From: Isoetes taiwanensis
Lineage: Eukaryota; Streptophyta; Lycopodiopsida; Isoetales; Isoetaceae
Reading direction: 5' to 3'
Assembly (NCBI GenBank): GCA_021234155.1
Contig: JAJEKV010000058.1
Coordinates: 1,605,060-1,669,059 of the forward strand
DNA: 64,000 nucleotides
In this document: one piece after another, positions 33,186 to 43,529 of the stretch
How the letters are laid out: each line of letters opens with the position of its first letter
Numbering within the stretch: position 1 is the stretch's first letter
The notes under the pieces: generated by a model
The model's database searches: none
What the model was told of the DNA's origin: nothing
Seen by the model: the letters and a program-made list of their open reading frames with translations, nothing else
Program-made: the position numbers and the translations under genes

Positions 33186-33312
33186 TCCAAGGCCCCGAAG
33201 GGGCAAAAAAAAAAATTTGACAACACAAACCATTACATAAAACACTTTTAAATTAAAATCTCCCTACAACCCCCTATGGTTTGGGTGCATATTCACACCG
33301 GGGGAGGGGGGG
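33186..33312. mobile_element. Foldback element, left arm only
   Basis: AAGGCCCCGAAGGGGC, then AACACAAACCATTACAT, TTTTAAATTAAAATC and GGTTTGGGTGCATATTCACA match the left arms at 2,334 and 7,132. The central part and right arm are absent. Confidence 0.65.
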
Positions 33313-33495
33313 TGACTCCTACAAATCCTCTTTCTTGATTTTATTTGTGTACAATAAGTTTTTATTGTAAATTGGATCGAATTAGTGCTTTTGACATTGC
33401 AAATCGCTAGAGGAAATCGAGGGCTGAGAGCAAATCAATGGAGCAAAAATTAATTTGGTGTCTTGCCTTCCTTTAAGGTACTGAGAATGGAAATA

Positions 33496-33704
33496 GGCGT
33501 CTTTGCTAAAAAGGCGCCATGAATATCTGTTACAAAAGGGTATTCCATGAAATACAAAAAACTAGAGGGCATTAGGTGAAGCTTAAAATTGTACAGAGGA
33601 ATATACGTTGACCAAGGTCATCTCAACAATTTATTTAAACTCAGGGATATGTCGTGAAATTTGTCAAAACATAAGGGTATTTTGTAGTTTTTCCCTTGAA
33701 AGTA
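33496..33704. mobile_element. Right half of the Mutator mini-element in unit B
   Basis: Matches 26,523-26,731, ends GGGTATTTTGTAGTTTTTCCC and keeps the TTGAAAGTA target copy at 33,696-33,704. Its left half is at 31,525-31,723, where the left target copy has mutated to TTCAAAGTA. Confidence 0.85.
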
Positions 33705-33959
33705 TTCTATTTATATCCCCAAAAATCTCGAATTTTCATTCGTTGTACAAAACGCCCCTCATGTAAATTTTGGTTCGAGAAATTCCCTGGAAGTCTTTGT
33801 CGACTACTGGTTCAAATCCAAAACATTTGTGTTAACAAAAAAGTTCCATGGATGTGTTCCCTCATAAAGTTTGATGTTTTGAGAAAAGTACCTTTCCTGA
33901 AAGAAACTGGCGTAAATGCAATTTAGGTTGCATACTGTCGTATCTGCCAATGGCACTGC

Positions 33960-34867
33960 GCCATCTGGCCCATTTTCTTTTCCTGAACTTCTACTAAGCT
34001 CACGTTTTGCAATCCAAGTTCAGGGGCAGTGTAAGCAACTTGACGGCAAATTGGTGGCCATTTACTTTTATCGCACACATTGAATCCTTTCCTGAATTTG
34101 AGATAAAAGTACACTTCTCCTTATTCAGGAGAACACCAGAAGCTTTACCAAGTTCTTCATAGGCAAAAATATAATTGACAAGGCTATGTCCCGTTTATTT
34201 AGAAATATAAATGTATCATCATCATCTTGCATTGGTGAAAAATTTCCAAGGTTGTCTGGGAGTTGCAAGTTGTTTATCAATCCCTTCTCTTGCATTTTTA
34301 GTGTGGTGCAAACCATTTCTGCTACAATCAAAAAAAGATGGGGCTAGTGGACAACTTTATCTTACCCCCCTCTTACATTCAAAAAAGGGGAAGGAGCTAA
34401 CAGAGCATCTTGTTGTGTTGAAGCATGCAATCTTATTAATCACTTTTCCCGAGAACCCCATCTATGCCATAGTTATACAGGAAATTCCAATCAATCGTGT
34501 CATATGCTCTTCTAAAGTCTAATTTTAGAAGCACGTAATTTTGTCTTGACACTTTACTCCAGTGCAATCCTTCATAGACCTAATGAAGTTGTCCATGATG
34601 CTTCGCACTGGAAGAAAACGGATCGAACAGGATTTATCTTAATCTGGAGAATCTTGTTCATCCTATTAGCTAGGATTTTGGCTAAAATTTTGGAGGAGGT
34701 ATTTGTCACAGATATGGATCCCCAATCCGAGAAATTGGTTGGCTTGTCTGCCTTGGAAACCAAAGTTATGAGCCCAACATTGATTGTAGGGTGCAACTTG
34801 TTTGCTTCCCAAGCATCCTGTATGACAATGACTATATCCTTCCCAAGAGTCACATAAGCACTTGCAT
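33960..34867 (-). pseudogene. L1-like LINE reverse transcriptase remnant, copy B
   Basis: Same reading as copy A on the minus strand: AWEANKLHPTINVGLITLVS, DWGSISVTNTSSKILAKILA and DDDDTFIFLNK (the catalytic box, further altered). It lacks the block matching 27,030-27,190 of copy A. Confidence 0.87.
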
Positions 34868-35504
34868 AGGTCAATTCGTCTTCGTGGACAATAAAAATAC
34901 ATTCTATATACTATATATTCTATTCACTTCAATACAGTGCATGTTCCTAGTTACTCATTAGTCCAATCATTGACCTTTATCTTTGTAAGTGGCCAAGATC
35001 AAAGGTCCATAATTTCGATTGTCATTTCTACTCTAGATTACAATTTAACACCATATGACCTCTGGGCATAGGTCATTTTGATGCCCATTCTCTGGACAAG
35101 CAGTCGATTTTATTGCCAACGATTTCCGTCACATGTAAAGTGTTGGGAAAAGATTCTTGGGCGTCTTGGGCAACAATTCTTTTGCTCACTATTATTTTTC
35201 AAAAGGGTCTTGGTTTGCAAGTAGGATATAGGCATTAATTCTCATTGTAGGAGTCTCTCAAATCTACTACAAGTCATTTTTAGAGTTCTTTTCAACAATT
35301 TCATTTTTCATCAAAGAAACAAAGTTTTAAGGTTAGTTTTCTTTTCTTTTCAAGGCATGATTCATTTGACAATGCTTGGTTTTGGATCTTTTATGAAAAA
35401 ACTCTGTTTTGTTAATGAAATTTCTTCTACTTGCAGAACGTTGAGTGAATCCCTACATCTATTAGCTTAGCTATAGAACTGCAACAATATTCAACCTTCA
35501 CTTA

Positions 35505-37188
35505 TGAAGGAATTGAGACTAGCCATAAAAGACCATGCAATACTGAACCATGTGGAATTGAAAGTGCTAAAGGTTGACAGGACAAGGTAATTTCATCATT
35601 CACTGCTCCATTTATGTGAAATTATTTTTTGCTTAATGCAATTGATCAGAATGTTCTGTATAATTCATGCAAAATCTAAATGCTTAATGCCAATGCTGAG
35701 AAATGTTTTGCTACAACTGAATTTGCTAGTTTATGATTCCTTGCAATTGTAGGTACATCGTGACTTGTGGTGCTAAGAATTGCAATTGGCCTCTCCATGC
35801 ATCTGTCATAGATGATGGTAGAGTGGCTCGCTAATCACACTATTGAAAGATTTCGAGAACAACCTAGTTTGTGGCCCAAAGATCTCATTAGTTATATTAG
35901 AAGAGAACAAGGTATAACAATTTCTTATGGTCTTGCATGGAAGGCAAAAGAAACTGCACATTCCCAAATTTATGGTGATCATAAAGAGTCCTATAAGAAA
36001 TTGGAAGGATATTGTGAAGAAACCTTGAAGGAAATTTTAGAAAGCATAGCGTTTGTTCAAAAGTCTTGTGAGGATCGTTTCCTTCGGATTTTTGTTGCTC
36101 ATAATGCTAGTTTTTGAAGGGCTTTGTTTCTTGCAGACTAGTAGTAGATTTGGTGGCACACATTTGAAGGGACAATATCTTGGTATATTTCTGAAAGCCA
36201 CAGCAATAGATCAAAACGATGGATTGTTTTCGATTGCTTTTGCCGTAGCGAATGCTCAAAATGATGATAATTGGGTATAGTTCCTTCAAAACTTAAAGAA
36301 TTATATATTTTTTTTTTTTGATGAACGTGGACCTTTATTACTCAAAAGAATACAAAGAGTACATGGGGGACTCAAAACCCAGTGGAGAAGATATAAAACT
36401 TAAAGAATTATATGCATCATATGCAAGAGGTTACCTTCATTTCATACAGACAGAAAGGCCTGATGGAAGACGTTGAGCTTATTTTTTGGCCACACGTCCT
36501 CCATGCTTATTGCATGTGTCATCTAGCTGACAATCTTAGGAGGATCTTCAAGAGTACATCACTTGTTCATTTGCTATGGAATGAAGGACGTGCCAATACT
36601 ATAGAGGGATATGATGAGATGATCAGTGAAATGCGTGCCGCTAATGCCCAGGCCACCATTTAGATTCTTGTTGCAACTGATCCTGTTCATGGGGCAAACT
36701 CAAAATTCAAGGGACAGAGGTATGGTCATTTAACTTCTAACATTGCAGAATCTCAGAATTCTTGGTTTCATGAAACTAAGGAGTTGCCTATGCTAGCTAT
36801 GTTGGAGTTAATCTGACATGGTTCCTTGACCGTCGGCGTGAAGCAGATTCATTCAAAATAGAGGCAGGTTAGTATGCATATTTGGCATTAACCCCTGTGC
36901 TGAGCAAGATGTGAAGAAAGCATGTGACTGTGGATGCTTATTCCGTATTATTGTAGCATCAAAAATTGAGTATGAGAGTTCGTCATCAAAATCTAGGATT
37001 GTTGGTTTGAGGATAAGAATGTGCTCCTACAGTAGATGGCAACGGGAGGGTATTCCTTTTGCACATGCAGCATGTGCAATACTATACAAGAACGAGCGTG
37101 TCCAGAGCTATGCACATCACACTTTTCTACTCACTTCCTACTCTGCAACCTATGGGGAGATCATGCACCCTGTTATTGTCCCTATTTT
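35505..37188 (+). pseudogene. Mutator transposase gene, inactive copy B
   Basis: Exon 1 reads MKELRLAIKDHAILNHVELK; the intron at about 35,587-35,753 keeps GT-AG; exon 2 starts YIVTCGAKNCNWPLHASVID but loses about 85 bp at 35,818. Downstream it retains EWLANHTIERFREQPSLWPK, FGGTHLKGQYLGIFLKATAI, FISYRQKGLMEDV and CSYSRWQREGIPFAHAACAI. It shares with copy A the Asp-to-Tyr change in the second catalytic motif, the damaged SWIM finger and the stop before ILVATDP. Uninterrupted by the LINE of copy A, but hit by a small retroposon at 36,307. Confidence 0.9.
36288..36413 (-). mobile_element. 88-bp poly(A)-tailed retroposon insert with 19-bp target duplication
   Basis: AAAACTTAAAGAATTATAT occurs at 36,288-36,306 and 36,395-36,413, flanking an 88-bp insert absent from unit A (single site at 30,057-30,075). 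Read on the minus strand it ends TAATAAAGGTCCACGTTCAT followed by about a dozen A residues, the form of a plant L1 LINE 3' UTR. Probably a severely 5'-truncated LINE. Confidence 0.93.
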
Positions 37189-37261
37189 GTGAGTCTCGGA
37201 GCATTCACATTTGTAAAAATCTCACATTATGTTGCTCAAGAGCATTTCAATAATTTGGTTA

Positions 37262-37448
37262 AATCTTAAGGGCATTTTGTGAATTTTCAAGAAACATAAG
37301 GGCAAGAGAGGAATTAACGTAAATCTTAAAAGGGATTTGAATACTTCTCAAAAATACAAAATACATTGTAGTTGACCAAAGGCATTTGTGAAATGATAAA
37401 AACTCAGGTGCACTGATGAAATGCAACAAAAATAGTCGTAGTACTTCC
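37262..37448. mobile_element. Mutator terminal inverted repeat closing the duplicated region
   Basis: Contains GGGCATTTTGTGAATTTTC, TTAACGTAAATCTTAA, GATAAAAACTCAGGTGCAC and an end like TAGTCGTAGTACTTCC, the inverted counterpart of the TIR starting GGGAAAAACTAC at 26,347 with substantial divergence. It could be the right end of the once autonomous Mutator element that encoded the transposase. It lies about 160 bp beyond the stop codon of the PPR gene. Confidence 0.65.
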
Positions 37449-37605
37449 AAAATGACTGCAGTGAGGGATTCAAAAGGCTTGGGTTTACCAGGTAGGTGTA
37501 CATGACAATTAATCTACGCCACATAAAAATGCTTGAAAAACATTGGGAACCAGCCAACTGAATGCTACTTACACAATCAATGTGCAATTTGAAAGAATCA
37601 TCCTA

Positions 37606-40600
37606 TTACCTAGCCATAATATCCTGCTTCCATTTTGTTAGCCTTCCAGACATGGTACGATACACAGATCCACTATGAATGAGTCCTTTCTGCTGCATTA
37701 TTTCTAAAACCTGGGACGCCCCTTCAAAATTTCCTAGCTTGCATAGGCCATCAATAAGGATACCACATATTACAGTATTCTGTTTGCATCCTTTCTGAAC
37801 TGCTTTTTGGAACAGCCAAAGTGCTGGATCCTGCTTACCTATTGCAAGAAGGCCTTGAACAATGATTGCATAGTCATGCATATCTGGTTCATATCCATGT
37901 TCCACTATTTGCTGGAAGAGGGCATATGCTTTAAGGACACTTCCAGTGTTACAGAGTCTACCAAGGATTACATTTATAATTACAGAATCTGGATTGTACC
38001 CTTTATTACTCATTTCAATCAAAAAATTGCACGCTTCTTCCATCTTTTGTAATTTAAGAAGCCCCTGAAGGAAAGAATTATATGTAAACAAGTCTGGAAT
38101 GAAGCCTTCTATTACCATTTGCTTGAACAGAGTGCATGCTTCTTCTATGTGCCCAGTCTCACATAGGCCATCAAGAAGAGTAGTATATGTAACTTCGTTT
38201 GGATTGCATCCTATTACTGTCATCTGTTTTAATAGCTTTGAAGCTTCTAGGTGCCTTCCAGCTTTGCATAATCCATTAAGGAGTATACTGTAGCTGACAA
38301 CATTAGGTTTGCAACCTTTCTGGGGCATTAGTTCAATGATTTTCCATGCATCATCCCATGCCCATGCCTTACAAAGGCCATGAAGCAGTATATTATACGA
38401 ATTTACATCAGGGTCACATCCCCTGCATGGCATTGCCTCCAGGAGAGAACGAGATTGTTCTAAATCTCCCATTTTAATATACCCATCAAGAAGGGTATTA
38501 TAAGAGACGACGGTGGGAGTGCAGCCTCTACTGTGCATCTCATCAAGAAGCATAAGGGCCCTTTCCAAATACTTGGACTTGCAAAAGCCATCGAGGAGGA
38601 TGCTATACGATAACAGATTAGCTGGATAGCCCTTCTCAATGATTAGGTTGAAAATTTTGAGTGCTTCATTTACCTTATTTGTTTGACAAAGTCTCCTCAG
38701 AACATAATTCCACGCACTAAGATCTTGGTCACAAAGACTAGGATCCATTTCTTCAAGAAGCCTGTATGCATCTTCAACATGACCAGAATTACAAAGCATA
38801 TACACCATTTTCCTATATGTAATTGCATCAGGCTTAAATCCTTTTCCAATCATCTCAACAAACAGATCCCGAGCTTTATTGATTTGGTTTACTCTGCTAA
38901 ATGTGTCAATGGCAATATAATATGTGAAAAGGTTTGAAATGCCCAGCTGATCCATCATTTCTTCAAATGGCCTAAACATCTTAGTAAGCTTGACAGCTTT
39001 TCCAAGCTTTGACAGCAATGAATTATATACTTTCACATTTGGGAACGCTCCTTTGACAACCATAATAGAAAAGATATTACATGCACTTTTCACTTCGCCC
39101 AAGTCACAAAACTCACAAATAAGTATCTTGTAGACATCAGAAGTAACAACAGAACTAGTTGCCAAGATTTTATTAAAGAGCTGTAAAGCATTATCTACTT
39201 GTCCAGACTTACATAACTTTCCAAGCATTATACCGTACAGTGCAGGATCTGGAACCAATCCACAATGATGAATCCTATCAAGAATACTAAAAAGTTCGTG
39301 AAAGCTACCATTTGCAATCAAGCCATCAACCACAAGTCCAAAAGTTGCAACTTCGGGAATATATCCAAGCATAATCATTGCCTGAATAAGCTGGTGAGCT
39401 TCATTTAATTTTCCAACCTTGATACCAGCAGAAACCATGGGCGAGGGAACAAATCCCTCATGGAGGAGATTATGGAGCATATTATATGCTTCATCGACAT
39501 TTCCATATATGCTAAGTTGATCAAGGTCAGGAAATGCACCCTGGGGTGCCATGTTCTGGAAAACGTGATCGGCATCATCGGCAACACTATCTTTCCTGAC
39601 ACTATCATACAATGCTTTACCTCGAGCATTTTCGTATTTGCATGTTTCTAGAACAAGATTGCCATCAAGTTTACCGTCTAAGACAGTGGCAACTGTTCTA
39701 CCTTGAATGTTGGTTTTGTCTCCTAAGACAGCTTCCAGAACCCTGTATGCTTTGTTTAGCTTTCCAACTTTGCATAATTCATCAATCACTAAACCAGAAG
39801 TTACTGACTCGGGACTATATCCCTTATCAAGCATATGGGATAATGCATGATAAGCATTATCAACTTTGCCACATTTGCAAAGTGCGTTGACAAGTACATC
39901 ACATGCTCTTCTTTCTGGATATAATCCAAGAGTCTCTACTTTTTTGAAAAGGTCAAATGCTTCACTTACAGAACCAGATTTAGAAAGCCCAGTCAGGATA
40001 TTACTATAAGTGGCGGTATCTGGAAGAATATTTTTGTGAAGCATTGTAACCATTAGTTGGTAAGCCTCAATACACCTTCCTGGTTTGCAAAAGTAATTAA
40101 GCAACGGAATATAAGTGGCTGTGCTTGGGGAAGAGGTTGTATCATTTTTTGACGGAATTTCAAAAAGCATGTATGCCTCTTGCATCCTTCCAGTTTTCCT
40201 AAGCCCAACCAAAAGAGAGATGTGGGTAATTAAATCGGGAGCACTATCTTTCTGATGCATCTCTTCATACAATTTCCATGCATCGTCCACTTTACCAGCC
40301 CTGCTAAGACCATAGATTAGGGTATTATAAGTTGCAACCTTAGGTGTAACTCCTCTTTGTTTCATTTCTTCCCAAACACGGAGTGCTTGACTTACATGGT
40401 TCTTTCTGAATAAGCCGTTTAAAAAACAATTGTATGTAGATATATGTGGACGAGGACCACTTTCAATCATAGATTGTAGCAGTTGATTGGCCTGATCAGT
40501 TCTTCCAATTTTACAGAGACCATCTACAATGGAAGTGTATACAGAACATGTTGCTATTCTACTATCTTCCAATCCCATGATGAGTTTGTACGCCTCATCC

Positions 40601-41409
40601 ACATTCTGCACTTTGCAGAGGCTGTTGACAATGATAGATAAAGTGGCTCCATCAGGCTGGCAACCATCAATCAACATTTTCTGGTGGATTAATATGACTT
40701 GTTCATTGCAATTCTCATTGCTGAGCAATTTAAGGAGAGCATTATAAGTATCGGTAGTGTGCTTATAACTAGGATGTTGTCCAGACCAATGGAAAAATTC
40801 GAGTGCGATATTGATTTCTTTCAAATTTTTGAGAACCTGCACAATAAGTTGAGGACTCAGCCTAATATTCCATCCCACAAGGCAATCTGCCATACTTAAT
40901 CCATCCGCCTTGCATCTTAAGGCGTCCGCTATGCTATGTGCATCAGAGAGTATTCTATTCTGCCTCACAACCTGTGATCTTCTAGCTTTCCTAGTCATCT
41001 GCCGCTGAATTGGATATGTCTGCCCAACATCATCATCATCACAACTTTGCCTGTTTGACAATGGTTCATTCACTTTGGAGATCCATTCTATTTCATCCTC
41101 GGTCTTCCCAATTTCCCCATTATCCAAGCTTGCACTTTGCTTCATTGCCTCTAAGATAGCTTGCCTGTCTAAGGTAGCAGGCAAAACAACAGCTGGACTA
41201 TTGGAAACATCATCCACACTGTCAGCCTCTTCCGAATGTGAACTTTGTGAAGAAAATTGGTTGTTTGAATGTTTAGTTAGGGGAAGACATAACAAGAGAG
41301 GATGGTACCTGTGTGGCCTAATAAGGAACCAAGCCAAACCTCCGGCGGCCAGCTGTGTAGGCGCCATAGCCAAACAACCCACTTTACTTCGAGGGATGTC
41401 CTCCGGCAA
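37606..41409 (-). CDS. P-class pentatricopeptide repeat (PPR) protein
   Basis: An uninterrupted frame of 1,267 codons, the only intact long gene here. From about residue 215 to the end it holds some 27-29 PPR repeats of about 35 residues, e.g. VATYNTLIYGLSRAGKVDDA, VVSYNTLLDGYIKMGDLEQS and VVSYSILLNGLCKAGRHLEA; no E or DYW domain, so P class. Such proteins bind organellar RNA, one base per repeat, and act in its processing, stability or translation. The N-terminus MAPTQLAAGGLAWFLIRPHR, Arg- and hydrophobic-rich and followed by a Ser-rich stretch, fits a mitochondrial or plastid transit peptide and favours starting at Met15 (41,367) over 41,409. A degenerate block around residues 560-640 lacks clear repeats. 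Intactness among dead elements suggests selection. Mutator-type element 2 begins about 160 bp upstream, so the promoter may lie partly within it. Confidence 0.95.
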   Translation of the reverse strand: MPEDIPRSKVGCLAMAPTQLAAGGLAWFLIRPHRYHPLLLCLPLTKHSNNQFSSQSSHSEEADSVDDVSNSPAVVLPATLDRQAILEAMKQSASLDNGEIGKTEDEIEWISKVNEPLSNRQSCDDDDVGQTYPIQRQMTRKARRSQVVRQNRILSDAHSIADALRCKADGLSMADCLVGWNIRLSPQLIVQVLKNLKEINIALEFFHWSGQHPSYKHTTDTYNALLKLLSNENCNEQVILIHQKMLIDGCQPDGATLSIIVNSLCKVQNVDEAYKLIMGLEDSRIATCSVYTSIVDGLCKIGRTDQANQLLQSMIESGPRPHISTYNCFLNGLFRKNHVSQALRVWEEMKQRGVTPKVATYNTLIYGLSRAGKVDDAWKLYEEMHQKDSAPDLITHISLLVGLRKTGRMQEAYMLFEIPSKNDTTSSPSTATYIPLLNYFCKPGRCIEAYQLMVTMLHKNILPDTATYSNILTGLSKSGSVSEAFDLFKKVETLGLYPERRACDVLVNALCKCGKVDNAYHALSHMLDKGYSPESVTSGLVIDELCKVGKLNKAYRVLEAVLGDKTNIQGRTVATVLDGKLDGNLVLETCKYENARGKALYDSVRKDSVADDADHVFQNMAPQGAFPDLDQLSIYGNVDEAYNMLHNLLHEGFVPSPMVSAGIKVGKLNEAHQLIQAMIMLGYIPEVATFGLVVDGLIANGSFHELFSILDRIHHCGLVPDPALYGIMLGKLCKSGQVDNALQLFNKILATSSVVTSDVYKILICEFCDLGEVKSACNIFSIMVVKGAFPNVKVYNSLLSKLGKAVKLTKMFRPFEEMMDQLGISNLFTYYIAIDTFSRVNQINKARDLFVEMIGKGFKPDAITYRKMVYMLCNSGHVEDAYRLLEEMDPSLCDQDLSAWNYVLRRLCQTNKVNEALKIFNLIIEKGYPANLLSYSILLDGFCKSKYLERALMLLDEMHSRGCTPTVVSYNTLLDGYIKMGDLEQSRSLLEAMPCRGCDPDVNSYNILLHGLCKAWAWDDAWKIIELMPQKGCKPNVVSYSILLNGLCKAGRHLEASKLLKQMTVIGCNPNEVTYTTLLDGLCETGHIEEACTLFKQMVIEGFIPDLFTYNSFLQGLLKLQKMEEACNFLIEMSNKGYNPDSVIINVILGRLCNTGSVLKAYALFQQIVEHGYEPDMHDYAIIVQGLLAIGKQDPALWLFQKAVQKGCKQNTVICGILIDGLCKLGNFEGASQVLEIMQQKGLIHSGSVYRTMSGRLTKWKQDIMAR

Positions 41410-42858
41410 AGATCTAGGCGAAACGCAGGGGTAACAACGTCCATTGTGAATCGAACTCTTCCGGTCCCTCGCAAATGTTCAAACACGAGGTAATTGATAC
41501 TACATGCCGCATGGTCCCATATGTACTACCCAGATCTATATCTCAAGTAGCATGCATGCCACTAGCTCCGATGGTTCTAAGTACGCCCGATTTGGGTTGG
41601 CCTCCCACGGAAACCCTTCCGGGTTTTAGTGGAAACCCTTCCGGTTTTCAATAAAACCCGGAAGGGTTTCCATAGAAACCCGGAAGGGTTTCCATAGAAA
41701 CCCTTCCGGTTTTCCAGAAATTGAAAACCCGGAAGGGTTTCCACTAAACCCGGAAGGGTTTCCATGGAAAGCCGGAAGGGTTTCCATATTGGAAAGCCGG
41801 AAGGGTTTCCGTGGAAAGCCGGAAGGGTTTCCACAAAATTATTTTTTTTTTTAAATATTTACACACGTGAGCCTTTATGGCTCACGCCTTTCCACACGGA
41901 CGCCCGACATTAAGGCGCACGTCCATCGAGCGCACGTCACTCAAAATTTGATCAAAATTCAAATTTTGAGTGGAAACCCTTCCCGATTTCCTTGCATGAT
42001 GGAAATTGGGAAGGGTTTCCACAGGAGGAGGAAAACAGGTTAGGTTTCCACATGAGGAGGAAAATAGGTTAGGTTTCCACATGCAGTTAGAAACTCGATA
42101 GTGCATACGTGTGAAGTTGCACTCTATTATGTTGCATCATGGCACTATGCTCTACATAATCTCTATTGCATAACCTTTGTCTTTGTTAAATATTCTTCCG
42201 TCGTACATGCAAGAGACCAAAAGAAAAAAAGAAACAAACTTAAGTAAATGATAAATGTAACATGAAAGAACAAACTTAAGTATTTGATAAATGTAAGCAA
42301 ACTCAAGTACTTGATAAATGTGACAAGTGTTTTGATACATATGAGTCATAAACCCTTGGCCTTGTTATGAGAAAGCCACAGTGCATACAATAATGCAATA
42401 GCAGAGGAGAGGACTTGTCGCTCTCCTCGGATCTGCGAGGAAGGGTTAAACCAATTCCATCCAACCTATAAAAGAAAATCATATGAAGTGGTTAGTATGG
42501 ATACTTTCCAAGTCATGTGCAAAAAGAAGAAAAATTCAAGTGTCTAGGCCACTTGCCTATATATGTCCTACCCTAGATGATTGGAGCCAAGTTTCATGGC
42601 ATTCCAGAAGATTATATGAGGCAATGCATAGAAGTATGCGGGTGCGCCCCCGTCCGGCCCGAAGCCTACGAGGAGACAAGAGTTATTCAATTATGAGGAG
42701 ATAGTGCCATACCACTCCTTGGAAAGTCGAGTGGAGCAGTTACAAATAGATCACAAGGCTAGCAAGGAGTTTAAAGAGTAATTTGCTATCATGTAGGCTA
42801 AGAATAATTTCTATTGCAATGCATGTACAAATTTGCTTGCGTTTCTAACCATTGAGTC

Positions 42859-43103
42859 TAATATCAGTGAGGATCTTGCAAATGCATAAATCAAGTGTTT
42901 GGGTTATATTGTAGAATCCAAAGTTGTGTCTATGCCATCATGGTTCATGTTCCCTTTAGTACAAGTCAGTATCTGAATGTTCTGGTTAACGCCTAATATC
43001 AGTGAGGATCTTGCAAATGCATAAATCAAGTGTTTGGGTTATATTGTAGAATCCAAAGTTGTGTCTATGCCATCATGGTTCATGTTCCCTTTAGTACAAG
43101 TCA
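42859..43103. repeat. Tandem duplication inside element 2
   Basis: The block starting TAATATCAGTGAGGATCTTG, about 110 bp long, is present at 42,859 and again at 42,992 with a short spacer. Identity is near complete, implying a recent duplication within the transposon. Confidence 0.85.
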
Positions 43104-43529
43104 AGATTCTGCTCGTTAACAAATTCCTAGCTAATGCTTTTATCATTAACACCACTTTGCCCTATTGGAAGCCAATGCTGCACATCATTAACACCATTTT
43201 GCCAGTGGAAGCCACAGTTCGAATCTTGTTTGCATTCCTTTTATTCAAATATTAAGCTTTTATTCAATTATTAAAAAATGTGGCCAATCTTGAGTGCTTA
43301 AATTTATCTTGCCTTCTATTTAGACAACACATCAAATAAAATATAGAATTTTAACAAATAGTACCAGCAAGGTAACATCTTCTTACATGACATGTAGCAG
43401 CATTATTCAAATTGGCTGCAAGAATTTTATTCAACATATTCATATTGAGGATTTGAACCCTCAAACATCCTTTAGACTTTTGTATATCACTTCAGATCTA
43501 AACGAACCTTAGCTTGTGTGGTCATTCGT

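Larger units (their letters stand above)
30970..37190. repeat. Tandem duplication unit B (with a ~1.8-kb insertion)
   Basis: Repeats unit A from CATCAGATAGGAGCG. The left flank (30,970-31,524) and left half of the Mutator mini-element (31,525-31,723) are separated from its right half (33,496-33,695) by about 1.77 kb of inserted repeat DNA. The LINE (33,960-34,867) and transposase (35,505-37,188) follow. Relative to A it lacks about 160 bp of LINE and about 85 bp of transposase exon 2 (at 35,818), and has a 20-bp deletion in the flank. Confidence 0.88.
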
